Shown piece after piece: positions 6,970 through 14,567 of a stretch of DNA of 21,369 bases. Each line of letters opens with the position of its first letter. The first letter of the stretch is position 1. The DNA is from an uncultured Oscillospiraceae bacterium. GTDB lineage: Bacteria; Bacillota; Clostridia; Oscillospirales; Ruminococcaceae. The notes under the pieces are model-generated. The model did not search any database. It was not told where the DNA came from and saw only the letters and a list, made by a program, of their open reading frames with translations. Both the position numbers and the translations under genes were made by a program. The stretch is taken from positions 1 to 21,369 of the forward strand of contig UQQY01000013.1 of assembly GCA_900543295.1 (NCBI GenBank), in the 5' to 3' direction.

Positions 6970-9152
6970 CAGAGATGAAGCACCCGCTCTTTGATTTCCT
7001 GCGTGCGACCCTGATTCCAGAATTGCGTGCCAATATATCCGCAGGTCCGTCTCGCTACATTCATTTTTGTTTGGTCCTCATTGCCGCAGCTCGGACAGTG
7101 CCATACAAGCTTTCCGTCCTCTTCTACAATCTGAATCTCGCCGTCATAACCGCAGACCTGGCAATAATCGCTCTTTGTATTAAGCTCCGCATACATGATG
7201 TTGTCATAAATGAACTTCATCACTTCAAGCACAGCCGGAATATTGTGCTGCATATTCGGTACCTCGACATATGAGATAGCGCCGCCCGGAGAAAGCGCCT
7301 GAAACTCGGATTCCAGCTTCAGCTTTTCAAACGCATCAATCGGCTCGGTCACATGCACATGATAGGAATTCGTGATATAGTTTCGATCAGTAACTCCCGG
7401 AATAATGCCAAACCGGTTTTGCAGGCATTTTGCGAATTTATATGTCGTAGACTCAAGCGGCGTGCCATAGAGTGAATAGTGAATGTTCTCTGCATTGCGC
7501 CATTTCATGCACGCGTCGTTCAACGCCTGCATCACTCGCAGACCGAACGCCTTGCCCTCTGGCTCGGTCAGCTTTTTGCCGGTCACCTCATATACACACT
7601 CCCACAATCCCGCATAGCCCAGGGACAGTGTAGAATAGCCGCCATGCAGAAGCTCGTCGATCGGCTCTCCTTTCTCAAGCCGTGCCAGAGCGCCGTACTG
7701 CCAAAGAATTGGTGCCGCATCGGACCGTGTGCCCTCCAGCCGCTCATGGCGGCATTGCAAAGCCCTGTGACAAAGCTCTAACCGCTCGTCAAGAACCTGC
7801 CAGAATCTTTCCTCGCTTTTTCCCTCACGGCAAGCAGAGCAGGCGGCGTCCACTAGATTGATTGTCACAACCCCCTGGTTAAAACGACCGTAGTACTTCG
7901 GCTTCCCATTCTGATCCACATACGGCGTAAGGAAGCTGCGGCATCCCATGCAGGTATAGCAGTTTCCATTGCCGTTATCATCAATTTTAAGCTGCAACAT
8001 GACCTTTTCCGAAATATAGTCCGGCACCATACGTTTCGCCGTACATTTGGCGGCAAGTTCGGTCAGATACCAATACGGTGAATCCTCATGGATATTGTCC
8101 TCTTCTAATACATAAATCAGCTTTGGAAACGCAGGCGTCACCCATACGCCGGCCTCATTTTTCGTACCCGTGATACGCTGGTTTAAGACCTCTTCAATAA
8201 TAATGGCGAGATCCTTTTTCTCCTGCTCCGTTTTCGCCTCATTCAAATACATAAACACCGTCACAAACGGCGCCTGTCCGTTCGTGGTAAGCAGCGTGAC
8301 CACCTGATACTGAATAGTCTGAACGCCGCGGTTGATCTCCTCGCGGACTCGTTTTTCCACAAGAGCGGAAACCTGATCTTGTGTCGCGGCAATACCGAAC
8401 TGCTCCATTTCGGAAAGCACCTGTTTGCGAATCTTCTCACGGGAAATCTGGACAAACGGCGCCAGATGCGCAAGAGAAATAGACTGTCCGCCGTACTGAT
8501 TGGAGGCGACCTGCGCAATGATCTGCGTCGAAATGTTGCATGCAGTCGAAAAGGAATGCGGTTTTTCGATCATCGTACCGGAAATGACCGTACCGTTTTG
8601 CAGCATATCCTCCAGATTTACAAGATCGCAGTTGTGCATATGCTGCGCAAAATAATCCGCATCATGGAAGTGAATAATACCTTCCTCATGCGCCTTCACG
8701 ATGTCCTGCGGCAGCAAAATCCGCTTGGTCAAATCCTTGCTGACCTCGCCCGCCATATAGTCGCGCTGTACAGAGTTTACCGTTGGATTCTTATTGGAAT
8801 TCTCCTGTTTTACCTCTTCGTTGTTGCACTCAATCAGCGAGAGAATCTGATTGTCCGTGGTATTGGCAACACGTGCGAGATTTCTCGTAAAGCGATAGCG
8901 AATATAACGCTTTGCGGTCTCCGGTGCGCCCTGTAAAATAATATGCGTTTCAACAAGTTCCTGAATCTCTTCAACAGAAAGCGCACGCCCCATCTCATTG
9001 CAGTGATCCTCGATCACCAGGGAGATATAGTCGATCTGACGCTCCGTCAGCTCCGGCTTGCCCTCTGTCTCATTGTTTGCCTTGATAATTGCGTTTTTGA
9101 TTTTATTACGGTCAAAGGTCTCTTCCGACCCGTTGCGCTTGATAATTTTCAT
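6969..9152 (-). CDS. nrdD: Anaerobic (class III) ribonucleoside-triphosphate reductase NrdD
   Basis: A 727-residue glycyl-radical enzyme that reduces ribonucleoside triphosphates to deoxyribonucleotides without oxygen, supplying DNA precursors. Residues 1-95 form an ATP-cone (MKIIKRNGSEETFDRNKI...), the allosteric site for overall activity. The large catalytic barrel follows. The C-terminal zinc site (CQVC and CPSC pairs) precedes the radical loop RRTCGYIG, with the radical glycine at G705. The start at 9152 is preceded by GGAG at eight bases. It is the first gene of an operon with nrdG. Two NrdR-box-like palindromes and candidate promoters lie upstream, indicating repression when dATP is plentiful, if the genome encodes NrdR. 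Confidence 0.97.
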   Translation of the reverse strand: MKIIKRNGSEETFDRNKIKNAIIKANNETEGKPELTERQIDYISLVIEDHCNEMGRALSVEEIQELVETHIILQGAPETAKRYIRYRFTRNLARVANTTDNQILSLIECNNEEVKQENSNKNPTVNSVQRDYMAGEVSKDLTKRILLPQDIVKAHEEGIIHFHDADYFAQHMHNCDLVNLEDMLQNGTVISGTMIEKPHSFSTACNISTQIIAQVASNQYGGQSISLAHLAPFVQISREKIRKQVLSEMEQFGIAATQDQVSALVEKRVREEINRGVQTIQYQVVTLLTTNGQAPFVTVFMYLNEAKTEQEKKDLAIIIEEVLNQRITGTKNEAGVWVTPAFPKLIYVLEEDNIHEDSPYWYLTELAAKCTAKRMVPDYISEKVMLQLKIDDNGNGNCYTCMGCRSFLTPYVDQNGKPKYYGRFNQGVVTINLVDAACSACREGKSEERFWQVLDERLELCHRALQCRHERLEGTRSDAAPILWQYGALARLEKGEPIDELLHGGYSTLSLGYAGLWECVYEVTGKKLTEPEGKAFGLRVMQALNDACMKWRNAENIHYSLYGTPLESTTYKFAKCLQNRFGIIPGVTDRNYITNSYHVHVTEPIDAFEKLKLESEFQALSPGGAISYVEVPNMQHNIPAVLEVMKFIYDNIMYAELNTKSDYCQVCGYDGEIQIVEEDGKLVWHCPSCGNEDQTKMNVARRTCGYIGTQFWNQGRTQEIKERVLHL

Positions 9153-9212
9153 TTTCCGTACTCCTCTCCATCTGCTTCCTTATGTCAAAGTCGTTTAATT
9201 GCCTGTGCAATC

Positions 9213-9241
9213 ATTCTACTACAGAAGCTATGATTTAGCAA
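9213..9241 (-). promoter_or_regulatory. Candidate promoter of nrdDG
   Basis: On the minus strand TTGCTA (9241-9236), a 17-base spacer and TAGAAT (9218-9213) lie about 60 bases before the nrdD start. An alternative promoter lies within the NrdR-like boxes: TTGTCA at 9283-9278, with a TATATT (9258-9253) 19 bases on. Confidence 0.45.
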
Positions 9242-9248
9242 GAGGCAA

Positions 9249-9296
9249 ACACAATATATTGCGAAAAAAATTATTCCTGACAACTATATCTTGTGT
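9249..9296. promoter_or_regulatory. Two NrdR-box-like operators upstream of nrdD
   Basis: Two 16-base near-palindromes, ACACAATATATTGCGA (9249-9264) and CAACTATATCTTGTGT (9281-9296), resemble the known NrdR box (consensus close to ACACTATATATTGTGT). Their starts are 32 bp apart, leaving a 16-bp gap, the usual arrangement for paired NrdR sites (about three helical turns). NrdR is the nucleotide-sensing repressor of ribonucleotide reductase genes. The site also sits upstream of the divergent cupin gene, but more than 130 bases from its start. Confidence 0.75.
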
Positions 9297-9387
9297 TCAA
9301 GCAAATAACAAAACTTTTAAGCCTGATACTTTCCTCGGCCGTTCATGGCGGTTCTCCTGTTATCTGCTGTTCAAGGATATGGAACTG

Positions 9388-9396
9388 TGTTATACT
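9388..9396 (+). promoter_or_regulatory. Candidate extended -10 promoter of the cupin gene
   Basis: TGT followed by TATACT (9391-9396) forms an extended -10 element 38 bases before the cupin start. No good -35 was found. The rest of the 9297-9387 stretch shows nothing recognisable. Confidence 0.4.
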
Positions 9397-9433
9397 ATCT
9401 TTTATAAGCCAAGTTAAAACAGGAGGGAACTTT

Positions 9434-9778
9434 ATGATACGCAGACATGCAGAAGCAGAACAAATCGAAATAGCGCATTGCCATGACGGAGCTGGCTCCC
9501 TGCTTTGCCGTTCCTTACATAAGGAGCAGGAGAGCACACATGGTATTCTTTTCTTTCACCACGACGTCATTCCTGCGGGAAGTTCAATCGGCGAGCATCT
9601 CCACAGCGGCACAGAGGAAATCTATTATCTTCTCAAGGGCTCCTGTATTTTAATTTATAACGGCAGGGAAATTCCTATGCAGAAAGGCGACTACTCCCTT
9701 GTGTCCGACGGCGACACCCATGGCATACGAAACACCGGAACATCAGACGCAGAACTGATTGTTGTCGGCGTCAAATAA
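9434..9778 (+). CDS. Small single-domain cupin protein
   Basis: The 114-residue protein is one cupin beta-barrel. The first motif reads GEHLHSGTEEIYYLLKG, with metal-ligand candidates H55, H57 and E61. The second reads GDYSLVSDGDTHGIRN, with H97. All four typical metal ligands are therefore present. Substrate is unknown: members range from sugar isomerases and dioxygenases to pure binding proteins. The start is fixed by AGGAGG seven bases upstream. It stands alone, divergent from nrdDG and convergent with the GH18 gene, so context gives no pathway. Confidence 0.88.
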   Translation: MIRRHAEAEQIEIAHCHDGAGSLLCRSLHKEQESTHGILFFHHDVIPAGSSIGEHLHSGTEEIYYLLKGSCILIYNGREIPMQKGDYSLVSDGDTHGIRNTGTSDAELIVVGVK

Positions 9779-9827
9779 ACCACGCCGGTCATAACCTTTT
9801 TTCTTTATTTCGCTGTAATCCGAAATC

Positions 9828-9859
9828 AAGAAGAGCCATACTTTCGTATGGCTCTTCTT
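9828..9859. terminator. Bidirectional terminator between cupin and GH18 genes
   Basis: A perfect 14-bp stem (AAGAAGAGCCATAC with its complement) closes a TTTC loop. It lies between the convergent cupin and GH18 stops, about 50 and 40 bases away. T-rich sequence follows the stem on both strands, so it probably serves both genes. Confidence 0.85.
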
Positions 9860-9899
9860 TGATTACCTTTTCATACTACAACAATATCTTTTTACCGAA

Positions 9900-11465
9900 C
9901 TATCTGCAAAGACGTCTCTTTATCAGCAAGCTTGCGATGGCTGCACCAATCATAGCAATCGGCAAAACGATCGGCATATTATCGCCGGTATCCGGCGATT
10001 TGGTTCCGGAATTGTCCGGATCCGCAGGCTTAGTCGGCTCTTCACCCTTTGCAAGCTCAGCCAGTACAGCCTCAGCAGCCGTCAGCTTATCCAAATTGGT
10101 AATCTGTGCCTTCTGCTCGTCGGTTAGCGCTTCATAAGCTGCACGAACCGCCGCAACTGCCTCTGCGTCTTCCAGCGTCAGGTTATCCGTATCGATTGCA
10201 TCAATGGATTTCACAACCTTGGAAACCGGATCATACTTTGTATCCAATACTTCCGCCATATGGCTCGTCAGCACGCAGTTTGTGTCGCCGCCGTACTGCC
10301 AGAAGAAGGAACCGCCCAGATTATAGCGCTTAATGTAGTCAGCTCTTGCATCAAGGCCGTCCGCATCAATGTAAGACATTACAAACAGCTTGGTATCAGG
10401 GTCGTCAGCAATCGTGGCAACAACCGTATGCAGCGCCGCACGAGCATCCCATTCTTTCTTAAAAGTAACGCTGTAAGTTTCGCCGTCTACAGTAGCTTCC
10501 ACTGTTTTTCCGTCCAAATATTTGTCAACACGGGCATCGCTGTCAATCGTGCGGTCAGAAGAAAAACCACTCGCGCGAAGCGCCGCGTTAAGAACCGGCC
10601 ATCTGGACGCCTCGTCCCGCAAAGCGCTCGGCAAATTAACCGCACCGGTCGTATAACCAACATTCAGCTTTTCAGGCGGGCATCCATTGTTAAGATAGTT
10701 GTGGATAACGCGATCAACATTGTACTCAGAAACCGCGTCTCTGGTCGGCCAATCCTGCGATGCATACAAGCCATAGCCGAAATAGCAGGTCTCATGATGG
10801 AAATCATATGTCATTACGTTGATGAAATCCAAAATCTCATAAATTTCTTGAAACTCTGTCCAAGCCAGAGCAAAATTATCATTTGCACCGCCGGCAATCG
10901 TTAAAAGCTTGTCGTCGCCAATAACACTCCGAATCTCTTTTAAAAGAAGCGTAAAGTTCTGCTTGTTCTCCGGTTTGCCTGCGATTTCTCCCCAGCCGGC
11001 GTTCACAGGATACTCCCAGTCAAGGTCAATACCAGCCAGATCGAAACGATCAATCATTTCCTTGCAGGATTGTGCAAACTTCGCGCGGCTTTCTGCTGTT
11101 GCGGCTGCGTCGGTAAAGCCTCTCGCGCCCCATCCTCCGACAGAGAGCAGCATTTTCAGATCCGGATTTTGTTCTTCCTTCAGTTCGTTGATCCGATCCA
11201 TATCAGCAGCGGCTTTCTCAGACACATAGACCGTATGTTCCAGTTCCGGATTTACGTCGACTGTATTCCAGCTCTCTTTTGCATTTCCGGCATACGTATA
11301 CTCCTTGTTGTAAATCAAGCCGAATGAGTAGTTAACATGCGTGACGACTGAATAATCATAGTTCTCTACATTGCCGCCGTAAATATACGCTAAATTCATA
11401 TATTCTTTTTCCGGAGCTGATGCAGAAGCCGGCATGGAAGCAAGTCCAGCCGGCATTGCGACCAT
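9900..11465 (-). CDS. Cell-wall-anchored GH18 glycosidase, 5' end incomplete
   Basis: A 521-residue frame. Residues about 22-405 form a GH18 barrel of the chitinase type. It has the SVGGWG strand, the catalytic AGIDLDWEYP with acid E151 and D147/D149, then INVMTYDFHH, and LGGSFFWQYGGD near the barrel end. Chitin-like or peptidoglycan-like glycans are possible substrates. A short helical domain (about 415-475, ending DEQKAQITNLDKLTAAEAVL) and a linker precede a sorting signal: SPDTG at 490-494, a hydrophobic stretch and KRR. The N-terminus looks like the back half of a signal peptide (MVAMPAGLASMPASASA, cleavage likely after ASASA). No ribosome binding site, basic start or promoter lies upstream; a terminator begins about 45 bases away. 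The first Asp of the DxxDxDxE motif is Ala144. Confidence 0.85.
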   Translation of the reverse strand: MVAMPAGLASMPASASAPEKEYMNLAYIYGGNVENYDYSVVTHVNYSFGLIYNKEYTYAGNAKESWNTVDVNPELEHTVYVSEKAAADMDRINELKEEQNPDLKMLLSVGGWGARGFTDAAATAESRAKFAQSCKEMIDRFDLAGIDLDWEYPVNAGWGEIAGKPENKQNFTLLLKEIRSVIGDDKLLTIAGGANDNFALAWTEFQEIYEILDFINVMTYDFHHETCYFGYGLYASQDWPTRDAVSEYNVDRVIHNYLNNGCPPEKLNVGYTTGAVNLPSALRDEASRWPVLNAALRASGFSSDRTIDSDARVDKYLDGKTVEATVDGETYSVTFKKEWDARAALHTVVATIADDPDTKLFVMSYIDADGLDARADYIKRYNLGGSFFWQYGGDTNCVLTSHMAEVLDTKYDPVSKVVKSIDAIDTDNLTLEDAEAVAAVRAAYEALTDEQKAQITNLDKLTAAEAVLAELAKGEEPTKPADPDNSGTKSPDTGDNMPIVLPIAMIGAAIASLLIKRRLCR

Positions 11466-11508
11466 CAGAACGCATTGCGAAACATTTCTCCCATATTCGT
11501 CTTTTAAA

Positions 11509-11552
11509 GGTAAAAAAGGACTGGCGGATCATTCCACTAGCCCTTTTTTACC
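11509..11552 (-). terminator. Terminator after the small acidic-tail membrane gene
   Basis: On the minus strand an imperfect 10-bp GC-rich stem with an AATGAT loop is followed by TTTTTT and preceded by AAAAAA, extending to an 11-bp outer A/T pairing (GGTAAAAAAGG with CCTTTTTTACC). It lies 19 bases after the stop at 11571 and directly before the GH18 frame. Confidence 0.75.
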
Positions 11553-11570
11553 AATTATCAGGAAAACAAC

Positions 11571-11813
11571 CTATTGTGCCGCATGTTCCTCTTCTTCCTC
11601 TTCAGAAACAGCTTCGCTTTCTTCTGTCTGTACTGCTTCCTCCGACTCTGCGAGACCGTCCTCATCATCATAGTAAACGCTCGCATCATAATCAAGCTGG
11701 TCTCCGATCGCCTTCGCCTTCTTTTTAAAGAAAGCAGCGACAGCAACCGCCGCGCCTACTATAGCCGCCAGAGCCGCCGCAACCGCAATCCAAACTTTTC
11801 TTTTTTTCTTCAT
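11571..11813 (-). CDS. Small membrane protein with acidic tail
   Basis: An 80-residue protein of unknown function. A lysine-rich start (MKKKRK) leads to one alanine/valine-rich membrane helix (about residues 6-27), a second basic patch (FKKKAK), and a strongly acidic, low-complexity tail with runs of Glu. The layout suggests a single-pass protein with the tail either cytoplasmic or exposed; topology cannot be settled by eye. The ATG at 11813 is preferred, with a GGGG-containing site eight bases upstream; a GTG at 11822 would overlap that site. It has its own strong promoter and a terminator, so it is a single-gene unit. Confidence 0.7.
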   Translation of the reverse strand: MKKKRKVWIAVAAALAAIVGAAVAVAAFFKKKAKAIGDQLDYDASVYYDDEDGLAESEEAVQTEESEAVSEEEEEEHAAQ

Positions 11814-11842
11814 ATCAGGCACCCCTTTCTTTTCTTATTTTT

Positions 11843-11870
11843 ATTATAACACACCCGTTCGGGCTTTCAA
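11843..11870 (-). promoter_or_regulatory. Predicted promoter of the small acidic-tail gene
   Basis: On the minus strand TTGAAA (11870-11865), a 16-base spacer and a perfect TATAAT (11848-11843) lie 29 bases before the start. The spacer contains a small palindrome, CCCGAACGGG. Confidence 0.75.
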
Positions 11871-11907
11871 GTCCTTTCTATGAACAAATCTCCGTTTTCC
11901 AAAGGGT

Positions 11908-12627
11908 TCAAAGCTCGCCAAGCGTATGCAAGATCAATGTCAACGCCGCAAGCGGAGCCGTTTCGCAGCGTAAGATCCGCTTTCCAAGAGAGGCGCACAA
12001 AACGCCTTTCTCAGACAGGAGTCGTATCTCCTCTTCTGCCAGGCCGCCTTCGCTTCCTATCAAAACACTTGCACTGCATTTTTTCTTCTCTATCAGCGTA
12101 CCGATTGTTTCCCCGCCCTTTTCGTAGCAAACAAAACCGTGCTGTCTGCCGAGCTCATCTGCCGCTTGCTTAAAAGACAGTAAATTTCCAACTTCTGGAA
12201 TAACGCCGCGTCCGCACTGCTTGGCCGCCTCCAACGCGATCTTTTGCAGGCGCGCCCGCTTTTTTTCAAAGCTGTGCACATCGCTTTTTGCCACGCAAAA
12301 CCGCGTTTGTACCGGTACAATGCGCGAAGCCCCAAGCTCTACTGCCTTCTGCACAATAAAGTCGAGCTTGTCGCCCTTGGGCAAAGCCTGATACAGTGTA
12401 ATCGCCTGCTTCGGCTCCGCTTCGCAAGGCGCTTTTTTCTTCACCGCGAGCGTTACTGCCTCAGAGGAGACATTTTCGACTGTACAGAGGTAATCCATAC
12501 ACCTTCCGTCACACACCGTGATCTCCTCACCGATGCGTACACGCAAAGAGCGGGAAAGGTGTATCGCATCCTCGCCCGTCAGAATAATTTCATCATCCAG
12601 GACATCATCACAGAAAAAGCGCGGCAT
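11908..12627 (-). CDS. rsmE: 16S rRNA m3U1498 methyltransferase RsmE
   Basis: A 239-residue SPOUT-class enzyme that methylates N3 of U1498 in 16S rRNA with S-adenosylmethionine. Family landmarks are present: the N-terminal MPRFF and HLSRSLRVRIGE of the RNA-binding part, QALPKGDKLDFIVQKAVELG, and the knot motifs IGSEGG (residues 190-195) and LGKRILRCETA (214-224). Length is normal. The ATG at 12627 follows AAGGAG by nine bases. A strong terminator sits just upstream of the ribosome binding site, leaving no obvious room for a dedicated promoter, so expression may rely on readthrough. Confidence 0.95.
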   Translation of the reverse strand: MPRFFCDDVLDDEIILTGEDAIHLSRSLRVRIGEEITVCDGRCMDYLCTVENVSSEAVTLAVKKKAPCEAEPKQAITLYQALPKGDKLDFIVQKAVELGASRIVPVQTRFCVAKSDVHSFEKKRARLQKIALEAAKQCGRGVIPEVGNLLSFKQAADELGRQHGFVCYEKGGETIGTLIEKKKCSASVLIGSEGGLAEEEIRLLSEKGVLCASLGKRILRCETAPLAALTLILHTLGEL

Positions 12628-12650
12628 GCTGATTCTCTCCTTATCTTTTA

Positions 12651-12684
12651 AAAAAGAACGGAAGGCAACCCATCCGTTCTTTTT
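12651..12684 (-). terminator. Terminator between the hydrogenase-like gene and rsmE
   Basis: A perfect 12-bp stem (AAAAAGAACGGA with TCCGTTCTTTTT) has a 10-base loop, with T-runs on both strands. On the minus strand it follows the hydrogenase-like stop by 27 bases and ends about 24 bases before the rsmE start. Confidence 0.85.
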
Positions 12685-12711
12685 CTATCCAGCTTTAATA
12701 TAAAATACGAT

Positions 12712-14199
12712 TTATTTTTCCTGTTCCTTATCGTAGCGGTTCTCATACGGCGACTCTTCCGCAAATTTCTTAACCAGAGCAGCCGACTTCACCGGCGCCT
12801 GTATGGTGCCTGCACCGCCGACACAGCCGCCGGTACAAGCCATACCTTCTATTAAGTAGCCGTTGCGTTTTCCCGCTTTCGCAAGCATCAGCATCTTTTT
12901 ACAGTTTGCAAGACCTTCCGCACGGTCAATCATTACTTCTTTGTCCGGATGCGTGCGCTTAATACAGCTGACAACCGCCGCCGCAACGCCGCCGGACACC
13001 GCATAATTACGACCCGTTGAAGAAGCAGCATCTTCTGCCGAAAGCTCAGCCTCGCTGGAAAAATCAATATCCTTCGCCGCAAAGATACCCATCAGCTCTT
13101 CGTAAGTGATAACATAGTTTACATCGCTGCGCACGGTCCGGCGGAATGCCTCCAGCTTTTTGGAAGCGCACGGCCCAATAAAGCAGACCCGTGCATTCGG
13201 ATGCTCCGCTTTGATCTTGCGCGCCGTCGCAACCATTGGCGTCAAGGACATAGAGACGCAGTTTGCAAGCTTGTCGCCAAGAATGGACTTTGCAAATACG
13301 GACCAGGACGGACAGCAGGATGTTGCCAGAAACGGAAGCTCTTCCGGCACCCGCTCCAAAAACTCCTCCGCCTCGGATACCGAAACATCGTCCGCGCCGT
13401 TTGCCACCTCATATACATCGGAAAAGCCAATCTCAAGCAGCGCCGCTTTTACCTTTGCAGGCGTTGCCAGCGGGCCGAACTGTCCGACAAACGCCGGTGC
13501 AATTTCGGCGATTACCTCTTCATCGCTTTTCAGCGCCAAAATCAGCTGTAAAATCTGCGACTTATCTGCAATCGCGGCAAACGGACAGCTTACAAGGCAC
13601 TGGCCGCAGGATACGCATTTATCATAGTTGATCTTCGCGCGTCCAAGCTCGTCGCTTTCAATCGCGCCTACGCCGCATGCTGCCGCGCAGGGACGTTCCC
13701 GCTTAATAATCGCATGATATGGACAGGTGTCTGCGCAGCGGCCGCATTTTAAGCATTTTTCCTTGTCTATCGTTGATCTTCCGTCCACAATAGAAATTGC
13801 TTTAACCGGGCACACGCTGCTGCACGGATGCGCGAGACATCCCTGACAGTTATCCGTCACTTCATAGCAGGTCGTCTCGCACGCATTGCAGGCAAACGGG
13901 ATCACATTAACAAGCGGGAGCTCAAAAACACGTTCTGTAGAAATCGCTTTGCCAAAATCCTTGGAAATCGGCGCATGCTCTCCGGCAGAACGCAGATTTA
14001 AGCCGCAGGCCAAACGGATGCGCTCCGCCACGATAGCGCGCTCCTTGAACACGCTTTCACGATAAGAGGCAACCTCACCCTTAATGATTTCATAGGGAAG
14101 CTGATCGACACGATCAAACTCTCCGCTGTACGCAATCTGCGCGACTTTTTGAAAGATCTGTCTTCTGATTTTAACAACCGGTGTATAAATTCCTCTCAT
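12712..14199 (-). CDS. Monomeric [FeFe]-hydrogenase-like iron-sulfur protein
   Basis: A 495-residue cytoplasmic protein. Residues 104-210 carry a cysteine-rich region with several ferredoxin-type cluster sites (CQGCLAHPCSSVCP, CLKCGRCADTCP, CVSCGQCLVSCP, plus CNACETTC). The C-terminal half is an H-cluster domain. All signature motifs are intact: TSCCPSW (293-299), GPCASKKLE (C344 ligand) and EGMACTGGCVGG (C455, C459). C296 corresponds to a cluster ligand and C295 to the proton-relay cysteine. It should therefore be able to bind the H-cluster if HydEFG maturases exist elsewhere in the genome. The pattern resembles the poorly studied group B enzymes; true hydrogen turnover or a sensory role cannot be told apart here. 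It starts five bases after the upstream [2Fe-2S]-type gene. Confidence 0.85.
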   Translation of the reverse strand: MRGIYTPVVKIRRQIFQKVAQIAYSGEFDRVDQLPYEIIKGEVASYRESVFKERAIVAERIRLACGLNLRSAGEHAPISKDFGKAISTERVFELPLVNVIPFACNACETTCYEVTDNCQGCLAHPCSSVCPVKAISIVDGRSTIDKEKCLKCGRCADTCPYHAIIKRERPCAAACGVGAIESDELGRAKINYDKCVSCGQCLVSCPFAAIADKSQILQLILALKSDEEVIAEIAPAFVGQFGPLATPAKVKAALLEIGFSDVYEVANGADDVSVSEAEEFLERVPEELPFLATSCCPSWSVFAKSILGDKLANCVSMSLTPMVATARKIKAEHPNARVCFIGPCASKKLEAFRRTVRSDVNYVITYEELMGIFAAKDIDFSSEAELSAEDAASSTGRNYAVSGGVAAAVVSCIKRTHPDKEVMIDRAEGLANCKKMLMLAKAGKRNGYLIEGMACTGGCVGGAGTIQAPVKSAALVKKFAEESPYENRYDKEQEK

Positions 14200-14204
14200 T
14201 TAGC

Positions 14205-14471
14205 TTACCCTCGCGAAATTTTTGAAATGATTTTAGCCATAACAACGTCGCTTGTCGCCTTTTCAATCACTTCTCCTCCAACAACAACCAGCGGCGACAC
14301 ATCGGTATTGGTTCCCTTACATAGCTTTTCCGTCGCATTTACCCGCACCGCTGTGTCAAAGCGAAGCTGATTTTTAAGCTTCTGCAAACTCTTTACAGAT
14401 TCTGCAATTTCAAGCGCACCATTCATGACACAGTGTGTACATACGCACACATTGACGTCCAGACGTTTCAT
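14205..14471 (-). CDS. Thioredoxin-like [2Fe-2S]-type (NuoE/HydC-like) protein
   Basis: 88 residues resembling the thioredoxin-like ferredoxin domain found in NuoE and small hydrogenase subunits. The first cysteine pair fits (C9-x4-C14 in VCVCTHC, with an extra C11). In the second pair only C51 is present: the position of the usual fourth ligand in the C-x3-C pattern is N55 (LCKGTN). The following PLVVVGGEVIEKAT matches the family end. It may carry an altered or labile cluster, or use C11. The ATG at 14471 follows AGGAGG by seven bases. It is the first gene of a two-gene operon with the hydrogenase-like protein and probably feeds electrons to or from it. Confidence 0.7.
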   Translation of the reverse strand: MKRLDVNVCVCTHCVMNGALEIAESVKSLQKLKNQLRFDTAVRVNATEKLCKGTNTDVSPLVVVGGEVIEKATSDVVMAKIISKISRG

Positions 14472-14538
14472 GTCATTTCCTCCTGTATCCGAATTCTCCA
14501 TTCGCTCTGTCTGGCGTTTTGCACACCATTATTTTTTA

Positions 14539-14567
14539 AGTATACACGAAAATAAAAGAAACGTCAA
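14539..14567 (-). promoter_or_regulatory. Predicted promoter of the hydrogenase-like operon
   Basis: On the minus strand TTGACG (14567-14562), a 17-base spacer and TATACT (14544-14539) form a strong promoter about 70 bases before the [2Fe-2S]-type gene. Its -35 box lies inside the terminator stem of the arginine operon. Confidence 0.7.

Noticed and set aside
6292..9201. A 14-base identical word, AAGTCGTTTAATTG, at 6292-6305 and 9188-9201
   Set aside because: Both copies are in non-coding DNA near nrdDG, but one shared 14-mer in 21 kb is about what chance predicts, and the flanks do not match.
10260..10904. Plus-strand open frame (214 codons) inside the GH18 gene
   Set aside because: It is antisense to the conserved GH18 catalytic domain and is not supported by a ribosome binding site.
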